Notes under the pieces: generated by a model
What the model was told of the DNA's origin: nothing
The model's input: only the letters and a program-made list of their open reading frames with translations
Database searches by the model: none
Translations under genes and position numbers: made by a program
DNA from: UMGS1933 sp051891435
GTDB taxonomy: Bacteria > Bacillota > Clostridia > TANB77 > CAG-508
Reading direction: 5' to 3'
DNA length: 34,285 nt
Assembly: GCA_051891435.1 (NCBI GenBank)
Contig: JBJFFE010000062.1
Coordinates: 1-34,285 of the forward strand
Part shown: positions 16,890-24,435 of the stretch, piece after piece
How positions within the stretch are numbered: position 1 is the stretch's first letter
How the letters are laid out: every line of letters begins with the position of its first letter

Positions 16890-17657
16890 TTGAAAGAAAT
16901 ACTAAAAATAGAAAATATATCTAAAACATATCAAGCAAAAAATGGAGAAATAACTGCATTAGATAATGTAAATTTAGATGTATATGAAGGAGAGTTAATA
17001 AGTATAATTGGCCCAAGTGGATGTGGTAAATCTACATTACTTTCTATAATTGCAGGGTTGGAGGATAAATCATCTGGGAAGGTTTACATAGATGGAGAAG
17101 AAACTACAGGAATATCACCAAAAATAGGTTATATGCTACAAAAAGATAGCTTGCTAGAATGGAGAAGTATATACAGAAACGTGATGTTTGGGCTAGAAAT
17201 AAGACATCTAGTAAACGAAGAAAATAAAGCCTATGTAGAAGAGCTTTTGAAAAAATATAATTTATATGAATTCAAAGATAAATATCCATCTCAATTATCA
17301 GGAGGAATGCGCCAAAGAGTTGCTTTAATTAGAACTCTTGCAATAAAACCGAAAATATTACTGCTAGACGAAGCTTTCTCGGCTTTAGATTATCAAACAA
17401 GAATAATGGTTACAAAGGATATTTATAAAATATTAAAAAATGAAAAAATAACTACAGTAATGGTAACACATGATATTTCAGAAGGTATAAGTATGTCTGA
17501 TAGAATTGCTGTGCTTTCTGCAAGACCAGCTACTGTAAAAAGTATACATGAAATAAAATTTAATATAGAAAATAGAGATCCTCTAAATGTAAGAGAACTT
17601 TCTGAATTTAGCAAATACTTTGACAGCATTTGGAAGGAGTTAGATGTGCATGCCTAA
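16890..17657 (+). CDS. NitT/TauT-type ABC transporter ATPase
   Basis: The 255-residue ATPase has Walker A GPSGCGKST, a Q-loop, the signature LSGGMRQRVALIRT, Walker B ILLLDEAFSALD and the H-loop VTHD, all in the order and spacing of SsuB/TauB-type importers. I chose the TTG at 16890, 7 bases after GGAGG, because it gives the usual N-terminus; an ATG 33 bases upstream lies before that site. The 3' end overlaps the permease start by 14 bases. Arg is encoded once by CGC (in MRQR), showing that CGC is decoded. The substrate is unknown; candidates for this class are sulfonates, nitrate-like ions or thiamine precursors. Confidence 0.92.
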   Translation: MKEILKIENISKTYQAKNGEITALDNVNLDVYEGELISIIGPSGCGKSTLLSIIAGLEDKSSGKVYIDGEETTGISPKIGYMLQKDSLLEWRSIYRNVMFGLEIRHLVNEENKAYVEELLKKYNLYEFKDKYPSQLSGGMRQRVALIRTLAIKPKILLLDEAFSALDYQTRIMVTKDIYKILKNEKITTVMVTHDISEGISMSDRIAVLSARPATVKSIHEIKFNIENRDPLNVRELSEFSKYFDSIWKELDVHA

Positions 17658-18462
17658 GAAAAATATCTCAGATGATAGAAAAAAATACTTAAGAAAAAAA
17701 CATATACAAAAAATTAGCATTATTACAACACAAATAAGTATACTTATAATTTTTATAGCAGTTTGGGAAATAACAGCTAGAAAAGGTATTATAGATAGCT
17801 TTATTATGAGTCAACCAAGTAAAATTTTAAAAACCTTTATAAACTTATCTTCTAATGATTTGTTAATGCACATACGGAGTGACATGCAAAGAAACTTTGA
17901 TAGGCTTTTTATTAGGAACAGGTATAGGGATTGTAATTGCAATAATTCTTTGGTGGTCTAATTTTTTAAGCAAAGTTTCAGAACCATACTTAGTAGTTTT
18001 AAATAGTTTACCAAAGGTAGCTTTGCGGGCCTGTAATAATAATATGGGTAGGAGCAGGCACATCTGCGATTATAACAATGGCAATAGCAATATCTTTAGT
18101 AGTAACTATATTAGATATTTTAAATGGATTTTTAGAAACAGATAAAGAAAAGATAAAAATGGCAAGAACGTTTAATTGCACAAAATTACAGCTATTAACT
18201 AAAATTATAATTCCTGCCAATATTTCCAATTTTATAAATTCATTAAAAATAAATATAGGATTATCAATGGTAGGTGTTATAACAGGAGAATTTTTAGTTT
18301 CAAAAGCAGGTCTGCGGATATTTAATCAATTATGGAGGTCAAGTATTTAAATTAGATTTAGTAATGACAGGTATAGTAATATTAGCAATAGTAGCAGCAC
18401 TTATGTATGGGGCTATTACATTATTAGAAAAAATTTTATTAAAAACACATCTTTTTGGATGA
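17644..18462 (+). CDS. NitT/TauT-type ABC transporter permease, read with three +1 shifts
   Basis: Read with +1 shifts at 17875, 18026 and 18315, this gives a 271-residue permease of normal length with about six membrane segments. The EAA-loop region of binding-protein-dependent permeases is visible around KMARTFNCTKLQLLTKIIIP (about residues 165-184). Without the shifts only 105 residues could be made. The length of 819 bases equals 272 codons plus 3, as expected for three skipped bases. The start ATG follows AAGGAG and overlaps the ATPase gene. The binding protein gene, itself shifted once, follows after 20 bases. Three sites in one gene require efficient shifting if the transporter works. 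No stop or deletion suggests decay elsewhere in the gene. Confidence 0.85.
17875..17877 (+). other. In-frame CGG, +1 shift site 3 (ABC permease)
   Basis: Codon 78 is CGG after ATA. Skipping the C gives GGA GTG ACA (Gly-Val-Thr) and continues the permease (CKETLIGFLLG). The starting frame stops within about 30 codons. Confidence 0.9.
18026..18028 (+). other. In-frame CGG, +1 shift site 4 (ABC permease)
   Basis: In the frame set by site 3, the next CGG follows TTG exactly 50 codons later. Skipping the C gives GGG CCT GTA (Gly-Pro-Val), then the membrane segment IIIWVGAGTSA. Confidence 0.88.
18315..18317 (+). other. In-frame CGG, +1 shift site 5 (ABC permease)
   Basis: In the frame set by site 4, CGG follows CTG after 96 codons. 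Skipping the C gives GGA TAT TTA (Gly-Tyr-Leu), leading into the last membrane segment. The unshifted frame stops after 11 more codons. Confidence 0.88.
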
Positions 18463-18482
18463 AAAAATATGGAGGTTAAATT

Positions 18483-19506
18483 TTGAAAAAAATAATTACA
18501 ATCGCTATTATTATAGCATTAATCATAATAGGGATAATATGTATTGTTCAAACAAGTAAAAAATCGGATACTCGGAGTAGGAGTAGAAAATAAAACAACT
18601 CTAGTTAGAGTAAATGAAGTAACAAGATCTGTTTTTTATTCACCACAATATGTAGCAATAGCATTAGGATACTTTGAAGAGTACGGTATAGAAGTAGAAC
18701 TTACAACAGGTCAAGGAGCAGATAATGTTATGACAGCAGTGCTTTCGGGACAAAGTGATATTGGATTTGCTGGACCAGAAGCTGCAATATATGTTTATAA
18801 TGAAGGAAAAGAAGATTACCCACAAGTATTTGCACAGCTTACCAAAAGAGATGGTTCATTTCTAGTATCAAGAGAAAAAACAGATAATTTCTCTTGGCAA
18901 GACTTAAAGGGAAAAACAGTAATACCAGGAAGAAAAGGCGGAGTACCTCGTATGACATTAGAATATGTACTAAAACAAAATGGTATAGACATAAACAAGG
19001 ATTTAGTATTAGATGATAGTATAAGTTTCGATTTAATGGCAGGGTCATTTGCAGGTGGAAATGCAGATTATGTAACACTATTTGAACCAACAGCATCATT
19101 AACGGAAAGTAGTGGAATTGGTTATATAGTAGCATCAGTAGGAGAAGAAGCAGGAGAAATTCCATATACAGCATATTTTGCACTACAAAGTTATATGAAT
19201 AAAAATGAAGAATTAATTCAAAACTTTACAAATGCAATATATAAAGGACAACAATGGGTAGCAAGCCATACTGCAACAGAAATAGCAGAAAAGATTGTCG
19301 GATTTTTCCCAGATACAGACGTAGAAACACTTGCGACTTCAATACAAAAATATAAAGATATAGATGCATGGAATGAAACTCCAGTACTAACAAAAGAAGC
19401 CTTTGAGAAATTACAAGATGTAATTGAAGAAGCAGGAGAACTAGACAAAAGAGCAGACTACGATAAGGTAGTAAATAACAAATATGCGGAAGAAGCAATA
19501 AAATAA
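18483..19506 (+). CDS. NMT1/SsuA-type ABC substrate-binding protein, read with one +1 shift
   Basis: From the TTG at 18483, 7 bases after GGAGG, the product starts with a membrane-anchoring signal (MKKIITIAIIIALIIIGIIC); the Cys at residue 20 may be a lipidation site, though the preceding residues are not a classic lipobox. A +1 shift at 18573 joins this to the periplasmic-binding-protein domain (RVNEVTRSVFYSPQYVA at its start, then GADNVMTAVLSGQSDIGF). Total length is 340 residues, normal for the family. Without the shift the signal peptide is separated from the binding domain and the exported protein cannot be made. Arg is encoded once by CGT (PRM), showing that CGU is decoded. The stop codon TAA abuts the palindromic element at 19504. 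Confidence 0.88.
18573..18575 (+). other. In-frame CGG, +1 shift site 6 (ABC binding protein)
   Basis: Codon 31 is CGG after ACT. Skipping the C gives GGA GTA GGA (Gly-Val-Gly) and joins signal peptide to mature domain. The unshifted frame ends seven codons later (TAA). Confidence 0.88.
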
Positions 19507-19651
19507 ATTGTAATTTGTGAGGGTGAATTTATTACAAAATGTGTAGGGGCTGGTCTTGACCAGCCCGTTAAAAAACGTCATATTAACGGGTCGGTCAAGA
19601 CCGACCCCTACAACGTTCGTCATGAACATTTCCTCTATAAATTACAATTTA
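19504..19651. repeat. Palindromic intergenic element, copy 3
   Basis: TAAATTGTAATTTGT at the left pairs with the right end TAAATTACAATTTA. Inside, GTAGGGGCTGGTCTTGACC mirrors GGTCAAGACCGACCCCTAC, with an inner CGTTAA/TTAACG stem. The right side shares a TTCGYCATRAACATTT segment with copy 1 at 11096. The element starts at the stop codon of the binding protein gene. Confidence 0.85.
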
Positions 19652-19686
19652 TTATTTTCTCAAACTGTAAATTTCTATGTTTCTTG

Positions 19687-19715
19687 TTGACAACAACACT
19701 AAAAAAAAATATAAT
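19687..19715 (+). promoter_or_regulatory. Consensus sigma-A promoter of the second pseudopilin gene
   Basis: Exact TTGACA and TATAAT boxes are separated by 17 bases, about 40 bases before the ATG. Confidence 0.88.
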
Positions 19716-19753
19716 AATACTATAAATATTTAGTATACTAAGGAGATTTGAAG

Positions 19754-20107
19754 ATGAAAAATAAAGGAATAACGATAATTGCTTTGGTAATAACGATTGT
19801 TTTAATGCTTATTTTGGCATCTGTTGCAGTAAACGTTTCAATAAATGGGGGATTATTTGAGTATTCAAGAAAAGCAAAGTTAGAAACGGAAATAACAGAA
19901 TTACAAGAAATGCTAATGAAAAAACAGATGATAAATGAGGGAAAGATTTCAAATGGAACAATAAATGAAATACTAGGAATAGAAAGTGATTATAATGATA
20001 AAGTAGGAATAGAAGATGGAGAACTAGTATATTTCGCAGATAAATGGACTGAAAAAGATATAGAGATTTTAAAAGAAATTGGCATAAATGAAAGTAAGTC
20101 TAGTTAA
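19754..20107 (+). CDS. Type IV pilin-like (pseudopilin) protein
   Basis: The 117-residue product begins MKNKGITIIALVITIVLMLI, a class III (prepilin) signal followed by a hydrophobic helix with the processing site after the Gly at residue 5. The rest is helical and acidic, with a repeated Glu/Ile pattern and no domain I recognise. The ATG at 19754 lies 8 bases after AGGAG; an upstream TTG is too close to that site. It has its own consensus promoter and terminator, so it is a stand-alone unit like the protein at 13469, with which it shares only the N-terminus. Confidence 0.75.
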   Translation: MKNKGITIIALVITIVLMLILASVAVNVSINGGLFEYSRKAKLETEITELQEMLMKKQMINEGKISNGTINEILGIESDYNDKVGIEDGELVYFADKWTEKDIEILKEIGINESKSS

Positions 20108-20110
20108 AAA

Positions 20111-20145
20111 AATAAAGCAATGATTTTCATTGCTTTATTTTTATT
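20111..20145 (+). terminator. Terminator after the second pseudopilin gene
   Basis: AATAAAGCAATGA (20111-20123) pairs with TCATTGCTTTATT (20127-20139), followed by a T-rich tract. Confidence 0.88.
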
Positions 20146-20184
20146 TATGTGATATAAAATAGAAAAAAGAGGGAGGCTGATTTT

Positions 20185-21009
20185 TTGAAAATAAAGGATG
20201 TAAAAGAACTTGAAAAGATTGCAAATAATGTAAGAATAGGGATAATAGAAGCGGTACATAGTGCAAATTCAGGACATCCGGGAGGATCGCTATCTATTGC
20301 AGATATACTTACAGTTTTGTATTTCAACCAGATGAATATTGACGAAACTAAACCACAAGACAAATGTAGAGATAGGTTAGTATTATCAAAAGGACATTGC
20401 GCACCAGCACTATATAGTACTTTGGCTGAAAGAGGATTTTTTGATAAAAAACTTTTAAAAACCTTAAGAAACATAAATGGGAATTTACAAGGTCACCCAG
20501 ATATGAACAAAGTACCTGGAGTAGACATGACAACAGGTTCACTAGGACAAGGGCTATCTGTTGCAAATGGTATGGCGCTTGCTTCTAAATTAGATGGAGA
20601 AGGAATAAGAGTTTACTGCATATGTGGAGATGGAGAAGTGCAAGAAGGTCAAATTTGGGAAGCGGCAATGTCAGCAAGTCACTATAAATTAGATAATTTA
20701 TGTGTAATACTTGATAATAACAATCTACAAATAGATGGAAATGTTGATAAAGTTATGAGTATTTATCCAATAGATGAAAAATTTAAAAGTTTTGGATTTG
20801 AGGTTATAAATGTAGATGGGCATAATATTTTGGAATTAATAGAAGCCTTCCAAAAAGCTAAAAAAGTTAAAGGAAAACCTACAGCAATAATTGCAAATAC
20901 AATAAAAGGTAAAGGAGTATCCTTTATGGAAAACAAGGTGGAGTGGCATGGGAAGGCACCAAATGATGAAGAATATGAAATTGCAATAAGAGAACTTACA
21001 CAAAATTAA
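20185..21009 (+). CDS. Transketolase, N-terminal (TPP-binding) subunit
   Basis: Transketolase moves two-carbon units between sugar phosphates in the pentose phosphate pathway. This 274-residue chain holds the first third of the classic enzyme: AVHSANSGHPGGSLSIADIL, then the thiamine diphosphate/Mg2+ motif GDGEVQEGQIWEA (about residues 149-161). The start is TTG at 20185, 8 bases after GGGAGG. The C-terminal part is a separate gene beginning 203 bases downstream; such split transketolases are common in Clostridia and Archaea. The spacer between the two subunits carries a palindromic element, which is unusual for genes of one complex. Confidence 0.93.
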   Translation: MKIKDVKELEKIANNVRIGIIEAVHSANSGHPGGSLSIADILTVLYFNQMNIDETKPQDKCRDRLVLSKGHCAPALYSTLAERGFFDKKLLKTLRNINGNLQGHPDMNKVPGVDMTTGSLGQGLSVANGMALASKLDGEGIRVYCICGDGEVQEGQIWEAAMSASHYKLDNLCVILDNNNLQIDGNVDKVMSIYPIDEKFKSFGFEVINVDGHNILELIEAFQKAKKVKGKPTAIIANTIKGKGVSFMENKVEWHGKAPNDEEYEIAIRELTQN

Positions 21010-21024
21010 TTAAAGTGTAATTGT

Positions 21025-21175
21025 GTATAAATCTTATAATATTTTCAAATTGCGTCGCTTCAAGCAGACTAAACTATAGTAATATTTCAAAATGTATGCG
21101 TCTGAACACTGGTGCAGATATAAATTTTAGTTTGAGTGGGGCACTCCTCATTTTCAAATATTATAAGATTTATAC
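21025..21175. repeat. Element with 20-base AT-rich inverted arms between the transketolase genes
   Basis: GTATAAATCTTATAATATTT (21025-21044) is exactly inverted at 21156-21175. The 111 bases between are richer in GC and contain a weaker inner pairing (ACTAAACTA with TAGTTTGAGT). No ORF of its own is evident. It shares its layout, and the ATAATATTTT core of its arms, with the element at 24257. Confidence 0.75.
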
Positions 21176-21212
21176 CCATAATAAGTTTATTGAATTTGAT
21201 AGGAGGATATGT

Positions 21213-22145
21213 ATGAACGAAAATAAAAAAATAGCCACAAGACAAAGCTATGGAGAAGCTTTGGCTGAGCTTGGAAGAAAAAATAAACAAATAGTAGTAT
21301 TTGATGCTGATTTATCAAATGCAACTAAAACTTCGATATTTGCAAAAGAATTCCCAGAAAGATTTTTTGATATGGGAATTGCTGAAGCAGATATGGTAAG
21401 TACAGCAGCAGGAATGTCCACATTTGGGAAAATACCATATGTTAGCACATTTGCGGTATTTGCTGCGGGAAGAGCGTATGACCAAATAAGAAACAGTGTA
21501 TGTTATCCCAACCTAAATGTAAAAATCTGTGCAACACATGCAGGAATAACAGTAGGAGAAGATGGGGCAACACATCAAATGCTAGAAGACTTAGGAATGA
21601 TGAGAGAACTTCCAAATATGACAGTAATCTCAACATCTGATGATACACAAACAAGATGGGCAGTAGAAGAAATCTCTAAAATAAATGGACCAGTATATTT
21701 AAGACTATGTAGACTTGCAACACCAGTTATATATGATGAAACCCAAAAATTTGAAATAGGAAAAGCAGTTCAAATAGGAGAAGGAACAGATGCATGTGTA
21801 TTTGCAACAGGAGTAACAGTAGCCCAAAGTCTTAAAGCAAAAGAAGAATTAGAAAAACAGGGAATAAATATAAGAGTAGTAGATGTGCACACAATAAAAC
21901 CAATAGATAAAGAAATGATAATAAAATGTGCAAAAGAGACTAAAAAACTAATTTCAGTAGAAGACCATAATGTAATAGGCGGATTAGGAACTGCGATTGC
22001 AGATGTATTAACAGAAAACTACCCAGCAAAACTTACAAAAATAGGAATAAACGACACATTTGGAAAATCAGGAAAAGCAGAAGAACTTTTGGAATATTAC
22101 GGATTAACAGCAGAAAATATAATTAGAACAATAAAAGAAAAATAA
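21213..22145 (+). CDS. Transketolase, C-terminal subunit
   Basis: The 310-residue chain carries the pyrimidine-binding and C-terminal domains of transketolase: ATRQSYGEALAELG at the start, the catalytic-side segment DMGIAEADMVSTAAGMS (with the conserved Glu), and the regulatory-type C-terminal domain with EDHNVIGGLG. It pairs with the N-terminal chain upstream. I chose the ATG at 21213 behind AGGAGG; a longer upstream reading runs through the palindromic element and is not part of the protein. CGG trinucleotides here (in GCG GTA, GCG GGA, GGC GGA, TAC GGA) are all out of frame. Confidence 0.93.
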   Translation: MNENKKIATRQSYGEALAELGRKNKQIVVFDADLSNATKTSIFAKEFPERFFDMGIAEADMVSTAAGMSTFGKIPYVSTFAVFAAGRAYDQIRNSVCYPNLNVKICATHAGITVGEDGATHQMLEDLGMMRELPNMTVISTSDDTQTRWAVEEISKINGPVYLRLCRLATPVIYDETQKFEIGKAVQIGEGTDACVFATGVTVAQSLKAKEELEKQGINIRVVDVHTIKPIDKEMIIKCAKETKKLISVEDHNVIGGLGTAIADVLTENYPAKLTKIGINDTFGKSGKAEELLEYYGLTAENIIRTIKEK

Positions 22146-22149
22146 AAAA

Positions 22150-22180
22150 CATTGGCAAGGTTTTTACACCTTGCCAACTT
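22150..22180. terminator. Hairpin between the convergent transketolase and foreign-looking genes
   Basis: TTGGCAAGG pairs with CCTTGCCAA over an AT-rich loop. On the minus strand it is followed by a long T-rich tract, so it terminates the gene at 22209-22454; on the plus strand the tract is weaker. Confidence 0.7.
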
Positions 22181-22208
22181 TTCCGCTACAACGGAATGGG
22201 GGAGATTA

Positions 22209-22454
22209 TCACCGGATCAGAATATCGATGCCGGTGATGGGGGTGCTGCGCAGGAACATGGTGTGAGCATCAGGGGTGCCGTACAGTCCGTCCTTGATGA
22301 AATCAATGTGGAGAATTCCACCAACTTTGATTTCTTCGTAGATCTTTATTACTGTTCCAGAAAGAATGCCTTTCCGAATGAAGAGTTTATCACCCTTCTG
22401 CTCCAGCATATAGCTAGAGCCACTCTGCGTCTTGACATTGATGCGAATATTCAT
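22209..22454 (-). CDS. Small GC-richer gene of unknown function that uses CGG as Arg
   Basis: The 81-residue product (MNIRINVKTQSGSSYMLEQK at its N-terminus) is not one I recognise; it looks like a small beta-rich protein. The reading is supported by an AGGAGG site 8 bases before the ATG, a good promoter at 22489-22517 on the same strand, and a terminator beyond the stop. Its composition and codon choice (GGC, ATC, CTG, ACC) differ from all neighbours, which suggests recent acquisition. It contains two in-frame CGG codons, at residue 28 or so (FIRKG, bases 22374-22376) and as the last codon before TGA (22212-22214), the only native-looking CGG Arg codons in the window. If CGG causes a +1 shift here, the product would end nine codons after the first one. 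Confidence 0.6.
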   Translation of the reverse strand: MNIRINVKTQSGSSYMLEQKGDKLFIRKGILSGTVIKIYEEIKVGGILHIDFIKDGLYGTPDAHTMFLRSTPITGIDILIR

Positions 22455-22488
22455 GAATTTTTCCTCCTATAAAAAATTTGATAAATTA

Positions 22489-22517
22489 ATTATACCACAA
22501 TTTATGCAAAAAGGCAA
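22489..22517 (-). promoter_or_regulatory. Promoter of the minus-strand small gene
   Basis: On the minus strand, TTGCCT (22517-22512) and TATAAT (22494-22489) are separated by 17 bases, about 35 bases before the ATG. Confidence 0.72.
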
Positions 22518-22593
22518 ATTTTACAAAAAAACAACATAAATATTACATAAATATTACATTTGATAAAATAACCTTTTTTTCTATTTATTTCTA

Positions 22594-22622
22594 TTGATTT
22601 TTTCCTTGATTATTATTATAAT
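22594..22622 (+). promoter_or_regulatory. Promoter of ftsEX
   Basis: TTGATT and an exact TATAAT are separated by 17 bases, 36 bases before the ftsE ATG. Confidence 0.75.
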
Positions 22623-22657
22623 GTAAATGTGAAATTATACAAAAATGAGGTAAAGAA

Positions 22658-23339
22658 ATGATAGAATTTAAGAATGTATCTAAAACATATGGTACTGGTA
22701 CGGAAGCTGTACATAATGCGAATTTTAAAATAGAAAAAGGTGATTTCTGCTTTTTAGTTGGTGCATCTGGTTCACGGCAAATCTACTCTTATAAAAATGA
22801 TATTAAAAGAAGAAGAACCTACGGAGGGTAACATTATAATAAATGGAAAAGATACAACTTTTTTAAAACCCAAAAGAATTCCATATTTAAGAAGAAGTAT
22901 GGGAGTGGTTTTCCAAGATTTTAGACTTTTACCAGATAAAACAGTATATGAAAATGTAGCATTTGCAATGAATATTGTTAAAGCTACACCAAAACATATA
23001 AGAAGACAAGTACCAATGGTGCTTTCACTTGTTGGATTAAGTGGAAAAGCGAAAGTATATCCAGATGAATTATCTGGTGGGGAACAACAAAGAGTAGCTT
23101 TAGCTAGAGCATTAGTTAATAATCCATCAATGATAATTGCAGATGAGCCAACAGGAAATTTGGACCCAGAAACTGCTTGGGAAATAATGACACTTTTAAA
23201 TGAAATAAATTTAAGAGGTACAACCCTTGTTATTGCAACACATGCCAAAGATATTGTAGACAAAATGAAAAAGAGAGTTATTGAAATTGACAAAGGCATA
23301 ATTGTAAGAGACGATAAAAGAGGAGGTTATACCAAATGA
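22658..23339 (+). CDS. ftsE: Cell-division ATPase FtsE, read with one +1 shift
   Basis: FtsE is the cytosolic ATPase of the FtsEX complex, which transmits signals across the membrane to peptidoglycan hydrolases. With a +1 shift at 22775 the product has 226 residues, the usual length, with Walker A GASGSGKST (residues 35-43), the Q-loop VVFQDFRLLPDKTVYENVA, the signature LSGGEQQRVALARAL, Walker B MIIADEPTGNLDP and the H-loop ATHA. The shift falls inside Walker A, so the unshifted product (about 59 residues) cannot be an ATPase. The start ATG at 22658 follows GAGGTAA. The gene overlaps ftsX by 4 bases (ATGA). Confidence 0.95.
22775..22777 (+). other. In-frame CGG, +1 shift site 7 (ftsE, Walker A)
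   Basis: Codon 40 is CGG after TCA. Skipping the C gives GGC AAA TCT (Gly-Lys-Ser), the invariant GKS of the Walker A loop. The unshifted frame reaches TAA 19 codons later. Confidence 0.95.
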
Positions 23340-24232
23340 AATACAATGTAATTAGTTATTTCTTAAGTGAAGGATTTAAAAACGTATTTAAAAATAAAAA
23401 ATCAACATTCTCTTGTTTAGGCGTAATGTGTGCCACAATGTTTATGTTTGGAATATTTTTTGCAATAGGTCAAAACATTAATAATATAGTTTCAGAAATT
23501 GAAGATTCTCAAGCAATAAGAGTTTTTGCTTTGCAAGAGGCAACTCAAGAAGAAATAGATACTTTAGGTGAACAAATTAGCCAAATTGAGGGAGTAAATA
23601 CAATAGAACCTAAGACAGCAGAAGATGCTTTTAATGATGTAAAAGAAGGATTAGGAGATAAACAAGACATAATGGACGAACTATCAGTTTCAGCATTTTC
23701 AGCATCATATATAGTTACATTAACAGATTTGGATTTAAATGAGAGCGTGCAAGAAAGTATTTCTAAATTAGATAATGTAAAAAGAATAACAAGCAATAAT
23801 CAAACAATATCAGCTCTTTCTTCAGTTGGAAAATGGATAAGAATTGTGACAGGAACACTTTTAGGAATTTTAATTGTGATATCAATTTTTATAATATCAA
23901 ATACTATAAAATTAACAGTTCATGCGAGAAGAAAAGAAATTTCAATTATGAAATATGTAGGTGCAACAAATAGTTTTATAAGAACACCATTTATTATAGA
24001 AGGTGTAATTATAGGAATCTTATCTTGTATTCTTTCTGTAGCTCTAATTGGAGGAATATATAATTTGGTTGCAGATAAATTACTTGCATCTCCAACAGTG
24101 CAAACAATAGGAGTAAGCATACTATCATTTAATAATTTATTTGCAGAAATAGTTGCTGTATACTTAGTTCTAGGAATTGGAATAGGAATAATAGGAAGCT
24201 CTATTTCAATGAAAAAATATCTTGAGGTATAA
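23336..24232 (+). CDS. ftsX: Cell-division permease-like protein FtsX
   Basis: The 298-residue protein has the FtsX topology: one membrane segment near residues 24-46, an extracellular domain (about residues 50-165), and three C-terminal membrane segments (about residues 172-195, 222-245 and 268-292). The intracellular stretch TIKLTVHARRKEISIMKYVGAT is the family signature joining it to FtsE. The ATG overlaps the ftsE stop. FtsEX of Gram-positive bacteria activates cell-wall hydrolases with coiled coils, and two such proteins follow. Confidence 0.95.
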   Translation: MKYNVISYFLSEGFKNVFKNKKSTFSCLGVMCATMFMFGIFFAIGQNINNIVSEIEDSQAIRVFALQEATQEEIDTLGEQISQIEGVNTIEPKTAEDAFNDVKEGLGDKQDIMDELSVSAFSASYIVTLTDLDLNESVQESISKLDNVKRITSNNQTISALSSVGKWIRIVTGTLLGILIVISIFIISNTIKLTVHARRKEISIMKYVGATNSFIRTPFIIEGVIIGILSCILSVALIGGIYNLVADKLLASPTVQTIGVSILSFNNLFAEIVAVYLVLGIGIGIIGSSISMKKYLEV

Positions 24233-24256
24233 AGAATTCAATAATCATAAATTCTC

Positions 24257-24396
24257 AAGATATATAATATTTTATCGTTCATCCCCAACTGCATAATAGG
24301 CTGAAGTAACGAAAAAACTTCAATAGATTTCGTTTTTTCGTACAGCCTATAATTTGTTGGTCCCCACAGCATTCACTCTAAAATATTATATATCTT
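24257..24396. repeat. Element with 18-base AT-rich inverted arms between ftsX and the first M23 gene
   Basis: AAGATATATAATATTTTA (24257-24274) is exactly inverted at 24379-24396. Nested inside are ATAGGCTG/CAGCCTAT and ACGAAAAAAC/GTTTTTTCGT, plus CCCAAC/GTTGG, so the whole folds into a branched or stacked hairpin. There is no ORF. It splits ftsEX from its likely hydrolase partners and shares its arm core with the elements at 21025 and 26855. Confidence 0.75.
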
Positions 24397-24435
24397 TCGA
24401 TGAAATTGATTATGCAATAAAAGGTGGTGAAGCTT

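Noticed and set aside
21021..21212. Upstream extension of the second transketolase gene
   Set aside because: It would translate the inverted-arm element; the ATG at 21213 has a strong ribosome binding site and gives the family N-terminus.
22152..22472. Plus-strand ORF starting MARFLHLANFSATTEWG
   Set aside because: It is the antisense of the minus-strand gene at 22209-22454, has no ribosome binding site, and starts inside a terminator hairpin.
21025..24396. Retron or group II intron RNA in the inverted-arm elements
   Set aside because: No reverse transcriptase gene is near, and I see no conserved domain V-like or msr/msd features.
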